A DNA stretch of 61,945 nt from an uncultured Clostridium sp. Its GTDB lineage: Bacteria > Bacillota > Clostridia > Clostridiales > Clostridiaceae. This document shows, piece by piece, positions 25,589 through 34,772 of the stretch. How positions within the stretch are numbered: position 1 is the stretch's first letter; every line of letters begins with the position of its first letter. The notes beneath the pieces were generated by a model. It made no database searches and was not told the origin of the DNA. It saw nothing but the letters and a program-made list of their open reading frames with translations. The DNA is taken from the NCBI GenBank assembly GCA_900547475.1, contig URGW01000021.1:1-61945 (forward strand), given 5' to 3'. A program made the position numbers and the translations under genes.

Positions 25589-26362
25589 CTAAATGACATT
25601 ATTAATATTTTTTATATATAATTTTCTTATACCTTCATATTGTAAAAGTGAATTTTCATTAATAGTGACATTAATATTTTTTTCTCTCAACATATTCATC
25701 CAACTTTCATTACCAGTAGATATATCTGAAGTAACATGTTTACCTGGAATTATAAACAACGGTTTTACTATCAAATTCTTAACTTTATCATTAATTAAGT
25801 TTTCAATAACAATATCTATTGTTTTTTCACCTTCTAGCATTGCCATGTAAACCCTTTTATGAGTAATATCCTTAACAACATCTTCTATTACATAATATAG
25901 CTTATTAGAACTTCTTTTTGAGCCGTGTCCTACTAATAAAATATCATTATTTCCTATGTTTTCACAAATTATATTTCCAATCTCATAACTTTCTTTATTT
26001 GACTTATCATCATCATTAAATAAGGATTTACTAATTACTAACCTTTTTACTGAATATTTATATTCATCCACTATTTCTTCAATTAGCTTTTTATCTCTTC
26101 CACTCATTATATGAAGAGGTTGTATAATTACCTCTTCATAGCCTTGATTAACTAAATTAAAAAGTACTTTACTTAAATGAGGGACAACATAATCATGTCT
26201 TTCCTTTAGAAGCTCAATGATTTTATTAGATGTAAAAGATTTAACTACTGTATATTCTTTACTAAAATAATTATTTAAGTCTTTTTCTAAAAGTCCTATA
26301 CTTTTTTTTATACCATCTAAATCTGCACTACCAAAGGCTGTCAAAACTATTGCTTTGCTCAT
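25589..26362 (-). CDS. CbiK-type sirohydrochlorin chelatase
   Basis: A 257-aa cytoplasmic protein of class II chelatase type. Two similar halves show LTAFGS ... IIQPLHIMSG and LLVGHGSKR ... VKPLFIIPGKHVTSD. The two active-site His residues are probably those of PLHI and GKHV, as in anaerobic cobaltochelatase CbiK. Its place at the end of the hemA-hemL operon, with a precorrin-2 dehydrogenase present, fits metal insertion into sirohydrochlorin. Cobalt (toward B12) or iron (toward siroheme) cannot be told apart from sequence alone. It follows hemL by 44 nt. Confidence 0.82.
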   Translation of the reverse strand: MSKAIVLTAFGSADLDGIKKSIGLLEKDLNNYFSKEYTVVKSFTSNKIIELLKERHDYVVPHLSKVLFNLVNQGYEEVIIQPLHIMSGRDKKLIEEIVDEYKYSVKRLVISKSLFNDDDKSNKESYEIGNIICENIGNNDILLVGHGSKRSSNKLYYVIEDVVKDITHKRVYMAMLEGEKTIDIVIENLINDKVKNLIVKPLFIIPGKHVTSDISTGNESWMNMLREKNINVTINENSLLQYEGIRKLYIKNINNVI

Positions 26363-26406
26363 AAAATATATCCCCCTTATTTAGTTAAGAATTTTAACTT
26401 ATCATT

Positions 26407-27681
26407 CTAAACTTCTAGCTTTTTAAATGCTTCTAAGAATTTATCAATATGCTCCTCTGTATGAACAGCACTTAAAAACATTGATTCAAATTGCGATTGT
26501 GGTATGTTAAATCCGTTATTTAGCATATGCAAGAAGTATTTTTTAAACATTTCTAAATCACAGCTTTTTGCATCATCATAGCTTCTTACTGGATTTCTAT
26601 CAGTAAAAAATACTGTCATCATTCCACCAACTCTATTTACTGTTAAATTTATTCCTTTTTCTCTAGCAATTTCTTCAATTCCCTTTTGCAGTTTTTCACC
26701 TATTTTATTTATATGATCATATATTTCTTGATTTTCTTTAATTATATTAAGTGTTGATATTCCTGCAGCCATTACTACTGGATTGCCTGACATAGTTCCA
26801 GCTTGATATACTCCACCTAGTGGTGATAATTTTTCCATTATCTCACGTCTTCCACCATATACTCCACATGGAAGTCCCCCACCGATTATTTTAGCATAAG
26901 TAATTAAATCTGGTTTTACATTAAATAAGCTTTGAGCTCCTTTATATGCAACCCTAAAACCACTCATAACTTCATCAAATATTAATAATGAACCATACTC
27001 ATCACATAATACTCTTAAAGTTTCCATAAACTGATCTTCTGCTTTTACAACTCCCATATTACCAGCTACTGGTTCAATTATAACAGCTGCAATATCATCT
27101 CCATAAGCTTCAAATAACCCTCTTACTTGCTCCATATCATTATAAACACCAAGTAAAGTATTTTTTATACTATCATTAGGTATACCTAAACATCCAGCTA
27201 TTCCTTCAGTTAATACTCCTGATCCTGCCTCAACTAAGAAACCATCAAAATGTCCATGATAACATCCAGCAAATTTTATTATTTTATTTTTTCCAGTATA
27301 TCCTCTAGCAAGCTTTATTGCACTCATTGTAGCTTCTGTACCTGAGTTAACAAATCTAACCATTTCAACATTATCCATTTCCTCACATAAGAATCTACTC
27401 ATTTGTAATTCTAACTCTGTTGGTGCTCCAAAGGCTATAGCACTTTCAGAAATCTCTTTAATAGCAGTTACAACTTCTTCATTGCAATGACCTAATAACA
27501 TTGGTCCCCATGCTAAAACAAAATCTATATACTCATTTCCATCTTCATCTTTTATTATTACACCTTTTCCCGACTTCATAACTGGAGGATCTATACCCAT
27601 ATCTCTATAAGCTCTTACTGGTGAGTTAACTCCACCTGGCATGTATTTTTTTGATTCATCAAAAATTTGTTGATTAGACAT
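26407..27681 (-). CDS. hemL: Glutamate-1-semialdehyde 2,1-aminomutase
   Basis: A 424-aa PLP enzyme converting glutamate-1-semialdehyde to 5-aminolevulinate in the C5 pathway. The length is typical. Landmarks are MPGGVNSPVRAY at the N-terminus, FVNSGTEATMSAIKLAR, CYHGHFD, the cofactor Asp in LIFDEVMSGFRV, and the PLP Lys in TYAKIIGGGLPCG. The ATG is one nt after the hemB stop, so translation is coupled. It acts directly after HemA, encoded at the start of the same operon. Confidence 0.96.
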   Translation of the reverse strand: MSNQQIFDESKKYMPGGVNSPVRAYRDMGIDPPVMKSGKGVIIKDEDGNEYIDFVLAWGPMLLGHCNEEVVTAIKEISESAIAFGAPTELELQMSRFLCEEMDNVEMVRFVNSGTEATMSAIKLARGYTGKNKIIKFAGCYHGHFDGFLVEAGSGVLTEGIAGCLGIPNDSIKNTLLGVYNDMEQVRGLFEAYGDDIAAVIIEPVAGNMGVVKAEDQFMETLRVLCDEYGSLLIFDEVMSGFRVAYKGAQSLFNVKPDLITYAKIIGGGLPCGVYGGRREIMEKLSPLGGVYQAGTMSGNPVVMAAGISTLNIIKENQEIYDHINKIGEKLQKGIEEIAREKGINLTVNRVGGMMTVFFTDRNPVRSYDDAKSCDLEMFKKYFLHMLNNGFNIPQSQFESMFLSAVHTEEHIDKFLEAFKKLEV

Positions 27682-27682
27682 A

Positions 27683-28654
27683 TTACTCTTCCTCCTTAAG
27701 CCACTTTGCTGCTTCTAATGCATAATAAGTTATTATCATTTTAGCACCTGCCCTCTTCATTGATAGAAGCATTTCAAGGGCTACTAATTTTTCATTTATT
27801 AATCCTGCTTCTCCTGCATTTTTTACCATAGCGTATTCTCCACTAACATTATATACACATATAGGCACATTTATTTTATCTCTAGCTTCTCTTACTATAT
27901 CAAGATAAGACATTGCAGGTTTAACCATTATTATATCTGCACCTTCATTTAAATCAGCTTCTATTTCAGCCATTGCTTCTCTAGAGTTTGCTGGATCCAT
28001 TTGATAGCCTTTTCTATCCCCAAAACTTGGTGCTGAACCTGCTGCTTCTCTAAATGGTCCATAAAATGCTGATGAATACTTAGCTGCATAACTCATTATA
28101 GGTAAATGTTCATATCCATTTTCATCTAAAACTTTTCTTATATATGCTATTCTTCCATCCATCATATCTGAAGGAGCAACCATATCAGCTCCTGCCTTAG
28201 CATGTGATAAAGCTATTTCTCCTAAATATACTAAAGTTTTATCATTATTTACATCATGATTATTTAATATTCCACAATGTCCATGATCTGTATACTCACA
28301 CATACAGACATCAGTTATTATATATAATTCTGAACTTAATTCTCTTAATCTTCTTATTGCCTTTTGAACTATTCCATTTTCATTATAAGCTTCGCTTCCT
28401 ACACAATCTTTATGTTCAGGAATCCCAAATAATATTACTGATTTAATTTTAGCTTCATTCAATTCATTAACTAACTCTTCTAATCTATCAACTGACCAAT
28501 GATAATTTCCTTTTAAAGAACTAATCTCTCTTTTTATATCATTACCTTCAACTACAAATACAGGATAAATAAAATCATCTACACTTAAAGAATTTTCTCT
28601 TACTAAGCTTCTTATTGCTGAATTTGCTCTTAATCTTCTACCTCTTCTAAACAT
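27683..28654 (-). CDS. hemB: Porphobilinogen synthase
   Basis: A 323-aa enzyme condensing two 5-aminolevulinate molecules to porphobilinogen. The Cys-rich DVCMCEYTDHGHCG shows the zinc-dependent type. The Schiff-base lysines lie in SYAAKYSSAFYGPFR and MVKPAMSYLD. The start overlaps the cobA-hemD stop by 8 nt, and the stop is one nt from hemL. Confidence 0.96.
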   Translation of the reverse strand: MFRRGRRLRANSAIRSLVRENSLSVDDFIYPVFVVEGNDIKREISSLKGNYHWSVDRLEELVNELNEAKIKSVILFGIPEHKDCVGSEAYNENGIVQKAIRRLRELSSELYIITDVCMCEYTDHGHCGILNNHDVNNDKTLVYLGEIALSHAKAGADMVAPSDMMDGRIAYIRKVLDENGYEHLPIMSYAAKYSSAFYGPFREAAGSAPSFGDRKGYQMDPANSREAMAEIEADLNEGADIIMVKPAMSYLDIVREARDKINVPICVYNVSGEYAMVKNAGEAGLINEKLVALEMLLSMKRAGAKMIITYYALEAAKWLKEEE

Positions 28655-30125
28655 TTACTGCCTCCTTAAAATCAATTATTTCCTTAAGGAATCCTTCTTC
28701 AGAATGCTTTTTACAAATAAAACATTCCATATTTCTTTCCTTTATAGCTTTAGCTGTTTGTGGTCCTATAGCAATAAGCTTCTTTGCTCTTATCGCATCT
28801 AAGCCTAACATATCTATCATATTAGTTACAGTACTTGGACTTGTAAATAATACATAATCAACTTCATCAAATACTCTTTTGTTTTTTAATGTTCCACATA
28901 TAGTATCATAAGTATGTACCCTATCTACTTCTAAGCCTAGTTTGCTTATTTCATCAGTTAAATAACTTCTACTACTTGATGAACAAGGAATTAAAACTTT
29001 CTCTCCCTTAACTAAATGAGGAGCTAAAACTTTAAATAACCCTTCTCCAACAAATTCTCTTGCCATTACAAAAGGAGGTATTCCTCTTTTAACTAATGCT
29101 TTTTTAGTAGCTTTTCCAATTACAGAAAATTTAGCTTTTAAATTTCTAATATCATAATTTTCTTCTATTAAATAATCAAAGAAATTATTTACTCCATTTA
29201 CTGATGTTAAAAGAATATGATCATAATTAGAAAGTTTCTCTAAATAAGGTTTTAAATTTTCTTTAGTTGATTTAATTTTTATTGAATTTATTTCTGTTAC
29301 TTCTGCACCTAAATCCTTTAAAGAACTTTTCAAACTAGAACTTTGTTCTCTTGATCTAGTTATACATATATTAGTTCCAAATAGTGGTTTCTTTTCATAC
29401 CAAGATAATTTTTCATTTAACTCTACAACTTCACCAACAACAATTATACATGGTGATTTAAGTCCTGCTTCTCTTACCTTTTGCGAAATATTTTCTAAAC
29501 TTCCAATCACCTTTCTTTGTTTAGATGAAGTTCCTCTCATTACTACTGCTGCTGGTGTTGCTTTTTCTTTTCCATTAGCAATTAAATTAGTTACTATTCT
29601 TTCTATATTTTCAAGTCCCATCATGAAAACAAGAGTTCCCTTTTCTTTGGCTAAGGCTTCCCAATTTATTTTTTCACTTGCACTTGTCATTCCTGTTACA
29701 ATATGAAAACTTTGTGCCATAGCTCTTTGAGTTATTGGAATACCAGCATAATTTAAAACAGATATTGGTGAAGTTACTCCTGGTATTACCTCAAAATCTA
29801 AATTTTCTTCAACAAGTGATAATACTTCTTCTCCACCTCTTCCAAAAACATAAGGATCTCCCCCTTTTACTCTCCCAACTATATGTCCTTCTTTAACTAA
29901 CTTAACTAACATATTATTTATTTCTTCTTGTGTTTTATAGTGAGCTCCAGGCTCTTTTCCACAATAATATACTAAGCAATCTTCATTTAAATAATTTAAA
30001 ATATTATTAGAAACTAATCTATCATAAAGTACTGCTGTACATTTTTCTAATACTTTAACAGCCTTAACTGTTAATAACTCTTCATCACCTGGTCCAGTTC
30101 CTATTATATAAGCTTTTCCATTCAT
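28647..30125 (-). CDS. cobA-hemD: Uroporphyrinogen-III methyltransferase / uroporphyrinogen-III synthase fusion
   Basis: A 492-aa bifunctional protein. Residues 1-245 are a SUMT/CobA methyltransferase (IIGTGPGDEELLTV, GRVKGGDPYVFGRGGEE, VIPGVTSPISV, ITQRAMAQSF, VVGEVV). Residues 250-492 are HemD-like (NICITRSREQ, LLTSVNGVNNFF, FTSPSTVTNM, AIGPQTAKAI). The fusion makes uroporphyrinogen III from the HemC product and methylates it twice to precorrin-2, channelling flux to siroheme and cobalamin rather than protoheme. This fusion is common in clostridia. It overlaps hemB by 8 nt. Confidence 0.94.
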   Translation of the reverse strand: MNGKAYIIGTGPGDEELLTVKAVKVLEKCTAVLYDRLVSNNILNYLNEDCLVYYCGKEPGAHYKTQEEINNMLVKLVKEGHIVGRVKGGDPYVFGRGGEEVLSLVEENLDFEVIPGVTSPISVLNYAGIPITQRAMAQSFHIVTGMTSASEKINWEALAKEKGTLVFMMGLENIERIVTNLIANGKEKATPAAVVMRGTSSKQRKVIGSLENISQKVREAGLKSPCIIVVGEVVELNEKLSWYEKKPLFGTNICITRSREQSSSLKSSLKDLGAEVTEINSIKIKSTKENLKPYLEKLSNYDHILLTSVNGVNNFFDYLIEENYDIRNLKAKFSVIGKATKKALVKRGIPPFVMAREFVGEGLFKVLAPHLVKGEKVLIPCSSSSRSYLTDEISKLGLEVDRVHTYDTICGTLKNKRVFDEVDYVLFTSPSTVTNMIDMLGLDAIRAKKLIAIGPQTAKAIKERNMECFICKKHSEEGFLKEIIDFKEAVNV

Positions 30126-30168
30126 AATTAATGCCTACCTTCTTTATAATAATTATATGCTTTTTCCC

Positions 30169-31041
30169 TTAAGCTTTTAAAACTTTTTGAGCTAGTTTTT
30201 TACCTAATTCAACGTACTCTTCTTTATTTCCTAAAATATCTTTTTTTACTATTGTACCATTAACTTCATAAGTTCCTACTATATATATATCATTTCCTTG
30301 AAGCCTTGCATATGCCCCAATTAAACTATGACAACCACCATTTAATTCCCTCATAAAGCTTCTTTCAGCTTCTACTGCAATTCTTACATCTATATTATCT
30401 AAGCTTTCAAAATAATTATTATACTCACTATCTTTTAAACATTCTATTCCTAGTGCTCCTTGAGATACTGCTGGCACAAATATATCTGGATTTAAATAAT
30501 CACTAATTATATCTTCCATACCCAATCTTTTTAATCCTGCAGCAGCTAATATAATTCCATCCATCCCTTCACTTTTCATTTTTTCAAGCCTTGTGCCAAC
30601 ATTGCCTCTAATGGGAACGATATTTATATCTTCTCTTAAAGCTTTTAACTGAGCAGCTCTTCTTATACTACTAGTTCCTATTATTGCTCCCCTTCTTAAA
30701 TCACTTAATCTTTCACCATTTTTACAGACAAGTACATCTCTTACATCTTCTCTCTCTGGCATTGCTATTAATTCAAATTCTTCTCCCATTTCATATGGAA
30801 CATCTTTCATTGAATGTACAGCAGCATGTGCTCTCCCCTCTAGTAAAGCTATTTCTATATCCTTTGTAAATAAACCTTTACCACCTATTTTATCTAAAGT
30901 TACATCTAATCTCTTATCCCCTTCAGTTACTACTAATAACTTTTTGCTATCTATATTAACCTTATCCTTTAATAGCCTCATAACAGTTTCAGTTTGAGTT
31001 TGAGCTAATAAACTTTTTCTAGTTGCTAAAACTAATTCCAT
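30169..31041 (-). CDS. hemC: Hydroxymethylbilane synthase
   Basis: A 290-aa cytoplasmic enzyme assembling four porphobilinogens into hydroxymethylbilane. Signatures are LATRKSLLAQTQT, KGLFTKDIE, HSMKDVPYE, GTSSIRRAAQL and RGNVGTRLEKM. The dipyrromethane-binding Cys is in LNGGCHSLIGAY. It starts 3 nt after the sirC-like gene stop and is separated from cobA-hemD by 43 nt. Confidence 0.96.
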   Translation of the reverse strand: MELVLATRKSLLAQTQTETVMRLLKDKVNIDSKKLLVVTEGDKRLDVTLDKIGGKGLFTKDIEIALLEGRAHAAVHSMKDVPYEMGEEFELIAMPEREDVRDVLVCKNGERLSDLRRGAIIGTSSIRRAAQLKALREDINIVPIRGNVGTRLEKMKSEGMDGIILAAAGLKRLGMEDIISDYLNPDIFVPAVSQGALGIECLKDSEYNNYFESLDNIDVRIAVEAERSFMRELNGGCHSLIGAYARLQGNDIYIVGTYEVNGTIVKKDILGNKEEYVELGKKLAQKVLKA

Positions 31042-31044
31042 ATA

Positions 31045-31725
31045 TTATTCTTCCTTTCTTAATGATTTTATCTTCCTAACTAAATCTTCATCATAAAATA
31101 ATTTAAATACTTCAAAAATTTTATTTTTATTATAAAAAAACTTACAATCACTAGAATTTATAAATTTTAACAAATCATCTTTAATTTCCTTATCTAAAAA
31201 TAAGAAATTCCTTATTTCTCCTGTTAGTCTTATATATTCATCAAACTCTTGCAAAGACTCAGTAATAGATTCTGCAACCATTACAGATCCTCTAGGATTC
31301 CCTACTTTAGTATTAACTGCTACAGTAATGAATTTACTTTCTCTTGTAACAGGTATTACTCCCATTCCCTCTTTAAACCTTGATGAATTTATATAAATTT
31401 TATATAACTTTTCACAATCATATTTTATTTCATTAATTATAGTCTCATTATCAATGGCAATTATTATTAAATGCTTATCTAATATAAAGTTCTTATTATA
31501 ATTTCCCTTTATTAGCTTTACTTTATCCCCATCAAATTTATAGAAATCTTCTAAAAAATCTAATGCTAAAACTTCTATTTTACTACCTTTATTATAAAAG
31601 TTTCTTACTTTTATTAATGCACCTCGACCTGCCCCTATTACCCCAATTCTAAGCTTTTCTCCAAAAAGTGTTATAGGTGCATAACTTAATTCTCCATGAA
31701 GATTTGCTTTAGAATCTTCAAACAT
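31045..31725 (-). CDS. Precorrin-2 dehydrogenase-like protein (SirC/CysG-N type)
   Basis: A 226-aa protein with an N-terminal Rossmann motif (RIGVIGAGRGALIKVRNFYNKG) followed by a segment matching the NAD-dependent precorrin-2 oxidases that produce sirohydrochlorin (TVAVNTKVGNPRGSVMVAESI). The C-terminal helical part is shorter and less conserved than in CysG or Met8, so ferrochelatase activity is uncertain; the CbiK-type gene in the operon could supply it. It overlaps the end of hemA by 40 nt, a long overlap suggesting tight coupling. Confidence 0.8.
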   Translation of the reverse strand: MFEDSKANLHGELSYAPITLFGEKLRIGVIGAGRGALIKVRNFYNKGSKIEVLALDFLEDFYKFDGDKVKLIKGNYNKNFILDKHLIIIAIDNETIINEIKYDCEKLYKIYINSSRFKEGMGVIPVTRESKFITVAVNTKVGNPRGSVMVAESITESLQEFDEYIRLTGEIRNFLFLDKEIKDDLLKFINSSDCKFFYNKNKIFEVFKLFYDEDLVRKIKSLRKEE

Positions 31726-32888
31726 TCTTCTTCACGTCCTTTTAGCTTTTCTTCTTTTAATAATTTTATAGCCCTATTTATATAATAGTCTGAGGTACTT
31801 TTTATTAAAGTTGTAGCTAAATCAACATCCCTCTTATCTTTACATTTATGTTCAAAAGATTTAACTCTACCTTCCACAACAGTATTACCTTTAGTTTTCA
31901 TTTCATGTATATAATATGTAACCTCTCTAATATTTAGCCAATTTTTGTATTCATTTAAATATTCATCAACTAAGAACTTATACTCATTCATTTTTTCATT
32001 TCTTAACTTCTTATTGTTATCATCTAACCTACTTATAGTATCTATATCTAATAAAGTTACTCTTTTATTTTCAGATAAACTTTCATCAATATCCCTAGGT
32101 AATGCCAAATCAATTAATATAATTTCTTTCCCTAGATTATTTATATAGTCATCTTTTATAACAATATGTGGAGCTGATGTACAACTTATAACTGCATCTA
32201 CATCATTAATAACTTCTTTATATTCATTAAAATCTAAGACTTCAACTCTTTCATCCTTTAAATCTGATACCTTTGACTTATTTCTTACAACAATAAATAC
32301 TTTGTTAAACTTATTACCTAATGCATATTTAACTACTAAGTTACCTATTGTTCCATATCCTAATACCATAACACTCCTTGCACCAAACTCTTGAACTTTA
32401 TTTACTGCAATTGATGATGCTGATACTGGTATTTCATATAATTTACTTTCTGTTCTAAACTTTTTACCACAACTTATGGCTTCTTCAAATAACCTTAAAA
32501 GTTTTGTATGTATAGCCTTATGTTCTAAACTCAATTCATATGCTAATTTAACTTGACCTAATATTTGATCCTCTCCTAATATCTTAGAATGAAAACCACA
32601 AACTACTTCTAATAAATGCTTAGCTACATCTGCTCCTTGAAGATAAAAAGTATACTCTAAAAGTGAAATATCCCAATCTAATACTTCGAATATCTTTCTT
32701 ATTTCATCTTCATTTCCTAAGCAATCTGAAAGATAAATTTCTGTTCTATTACATGTACTTATTATTACTACTTCTTCATATACTTTTTTTAACTCTTTTA
32801 TTGCCTTTGATTGCCTACTTAATGTAATAGCTAGCCTTTCTCTTGTTTTTATATCAACATTTTTTCTTATTCCTATAAGACCTAACAC
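31686..32888 (-). CDS. hemA: Glutamyl-tRNA reductase
   Basis: A 400-aa NADPH enzyme making glutamate-1-semialdehyde from Glu-tRNA. The catalytic Cys lies in ISTCNRTEIY (about residue 46). Other landmarks are the His-containing GFHSKILGEDQI, the Rossmann motif VLGYGTIGNL and a helical dimerisation tail. The best start is a GTG at 32888 with GGTGAT upstream; no ATG fits. It is first in the seven-gene tetrapyrrole operon, whose leader contains a terminator-like hairpin. Confidence 0.94.
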   Translation of the reverse strand: MLGLIGIRKNVDIKTRERLAITLSRQSKAIKELKKVYEEVVIISTCNRTEIYLSDCLGNEDEIRKIFEVLDWDISLLEYTFYLQGADVAKHLLEVVCGFHSKILGEDQILGQVKLAYELSLEHKAIHTKLLRLFEEAISCGKKFRTESKLYEIPVSASSIAVNKVQEFGARSVMVLGYGTIGNLVVKYALGNKFNKVFIVVRNKSKVSDLKDERVEVLDFNEYKEVINDVDAVISCTSAPHIVIKDDYINNLGKEIILIDLALPRDIDESLSENKRVTLLDIDTISRLDDNNKKLRNEKMNEYKFLVDEYLNEYKNWLNIREVTYYIHEMKTKGNTVVEGRVKSFEHKCKDKRDVDLATTLIKSTSDYYINRAIKLLKEEKLKGREEECLKILKQIFMEN

Positions 32889-33281
32889 CTAATCACCGCA
32901 TTTCTAAGATATGATTTTTATAATATACTGATTATCTTAACAAAAAAATTAAGAAAGCATTGCTCCTTAACTTTTTTATTATAATACTAAATAAAGCTTT
33001 AATCATTATTTTTACACTATTAAAATTTTTAATGATTAATATATATTTTTTTAATTTATATATAATTTCACCAATTTAATTAGTATCCTTTTCTTTTTTT
33101 CTACATTTTATTTGATATTTTTAACATTTGTAAATATATTTATATATATATATTTAATTATACTATTTATTATAGTATAATTTATATTGAAATATAATTT
33201 CTCACTTATATAAATGATTATATATTTTTTATATACTTATAAATATTATTTTATTATATATTTATCATTGGAGGTATTTAT
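32889..33281. other. Divergent hemA/LysR intergenic region
   Basis: 393 bp, very AT-rich, no ORF. It holds the hemA leader hairpin at 32941-32977 and must carry the divergent promoters of hemA and the LysR gene. LysR operators (T-N11-A) cannot be singled out in such AT-rich sequence. I see no cobalamin riboswitch conserved core here. Confidence 0.5.
32941..32977 (-). terminator. Terminator-like hairpin in the hemA leader (possible attenuator)
   Basis: On the minus strand AAAAAGTTAAG and CTTAATTTTTT pair around a 12-nt loop and end in seven T residues, about 55 nt upstream of the hemA start. No minus-strand gene lies immediately upstream that would need it, so attenuation of hemA is possible. 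Confidence 0.5.
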
Positions 33282-34145
33282 ATGAATATAGAATCTTTGA
33301 GACTATTTCATAATGTAGCAACATTAAAAAGTATATCTAAAGTTGCTTCTGCTTCTCATATATCTCAGTCTGCCTTAAGCCAACAATTATCTAAAATGGA
33401 AGAAAATTTAGGTGTTACTGCCCTAATTAGAAGTAATAAAGGTGTTGAATTAACAGAAGAAGGAAAGATAATAAATGATTATGCAACTGAAATATTATCT
33501 ATCTACAATAGACTTATACAAGAATTAGATAAAATTAACTCTGAAAAAAATAGCTTAATTATTGAAACAACCTGTTTATCAGGTTACTATATTTTATCTA
33601 AAATTTTATCTAATTCATCTGGAAAAACTAATAACTTTTTTTATGATATTAATTATCAAACCCATAAAAAAGTACATAGTAATTTAATTAATAATGTTTG
33701 TGATATTTCCATTACATCAACTAAATTAACTGATTCTGATTGTACTTCATATTTATTAGCTACTGATAAACTAGTTTGTGTTTGCAATTCATCATTTAAA
33801 TCAAGCACTTTTAATAACTTACCTTTTTTATTGCTAAAGGATGATCTTAATATAGAACATAAAATTAATGATTTTATTGATTTAAGTAATATAATACTAA
33901 AAACAGATTCACTTTATACTATTTTAAGTTGTTTACTAATAGGTCCATCTATAGCTATTTTGCCTAAAATATGTGTTACAAATGAATTAAAACAAGGTAT
34001 TTTAAAAGAAATATATATACCAGAATTAGATAATATTACTTATAACTTATATTTAACCCATAAAAATGATATTAATAAAGTCATAAAAGGTAAACTATTA
34101 ACATTAATTCGCAACTTTAAAATTCCATTTTCAATCGATAATTAA
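33282..34145 (+). CDS. LysR-family transcriptional regulator
   Basis: A 287-aa protein. The N-terminal winged helix-turn-helix is complete (LRLFHNVATLKSISKVA, then SQSALSQQLSKMEENLG). The effector-binding half is present but divergent and Ser/Asn-rich, near the usual length. The ATG follows GGAGG. It is divergent from hemA, the classical LysR arrangement, so it may control the tetrapyrrole operon; the effector is unknown. Confidence 0.9.
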   Translation: MNIESLRLFHNVATLKSISKVASASHISQSALSQQLSKMEENLGVTALIRSNKGVELTEEGKIINDYATEILSIYNRLIQELDKINSEKNSLIIETTCLSGYYILSKILSNSSGKTNNFFYDINYQTHKKVHSNLINNVCDISITSTKLTDSDCTSYLLATDKLVCVCNSSFKSSTFNNLPFLLLKDDLNIEHKINDFIDLSNIILKTDSLYTILSCLLIGPSIAILPKICVTNELKQGILKEIYIPELDNITYNLYLTHKNDINKVIKGKLLTLIRNFKIPFSIDN

Positions 34146-34171
34146 TTTTTTTCATAATTTATGATTAATAT

Positions 34172-34210
34172 AAAAGCTATACTATTTATTTTTATTATAG
34201 TATAGCTTTT
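34172..34210. terminator. Terminator of the LysR gene
   Basis: AAAAGCTATACTAT and ATAGTATAGCTTTT pair perfectly with A/T tracts on both sides. Confidence 0.75.
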
Positions 34211-34242
34211 AATAATTTAACTATTTATTACTTATAAAATAA

Positions 34243-34273
34243 AAGGTGAATTCATTAATTTGAATTCACCTTC
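34243..34273 (-). terminator. Terminator of the FMN-binding lipoprotein gene
   Basis: GGTGAATTCA and TGAATTCACC flank a short loop, followed by TTTTATTTT on the minus strand. Confidence 0.75.
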
Positions 34274-34307
34274 ATAAAACTCTTCAACCTTAAATAATAA
34301 AATTTAA

Positions 34308-34772
34308 TTATTTAACTTGATCTAAAGCTTCTTGAACTGCATCAACATATCCTTTAACCTTTATTGAAACACCTGATACTGCATCTGTGTGTCCTTCTTC
34401 ATCAGTTATGTTGATTTTACTTAAATCGAAATTATTGTTAGCAATTGCTTCTTCTAATAAATCGATTTGTTCATGCCATTTTTTACCATTATTTTTCATG
34501 TCATATGCACCTGAAGCTGAAGCTTCTGACTTCATTGATCCGTCAGCATTTTTAGTATCTATATTTACAGATACTGGAGTTCCATTTTCTAAAGTTAATT
34601 CTACAATTGTAGTATCTTCTTCACCTGGTATTTCAACTGTTTTTACAGTAGTATTTTCTTTAGATGCTGATTCTTTAGATGGCTCTTCTGTATTGCTTCC
34701 TCCACATCCTACAAATAAAGTACTAACTACCATAGTAGCCGCTGCTAATGCAACTAGTTTTTTATTTATCAT
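34308..34772 (-). CDS. FMN-binding-domain lipoprotein (PplA-like, single domain)
   Basis: A 154-aa surface lipoprotein. The signal peptide ends in a lipobox (LFVGC, Cys near residue 23), and a Ser/Glu/Lys-rich linker leads to one FMN-binding domain (about residues 45-154). The tail DAVSGVSIKVKGYVDAVQEAL matches the D-x-x-[S/T]-G-x-[S/T] site where ApbE attaches FMN covalently; Val replaces the usual Ala. ApbE is encoded 1.5 kb away. In Listeria a lipoprotein with two such domains (PplA) carries electrons out of the membrane; this one has a single domain. It is the last gene of the block with its own terminator. Confidence 0.85.
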   Translation of the reverse strand: MINKKLVALAAATMVVSTLFVGCGGSNTEEPSKESASKENTTVKTVEIPGEEDTTIVELTLENGTPVSVNIDTKNADGSMKSEASASGAYDMKNNGKKWHEQIDLLEEAIANNNFDLSKINITDEEGHTDAVSGVSIKVKGYVDAVQEALDQVK

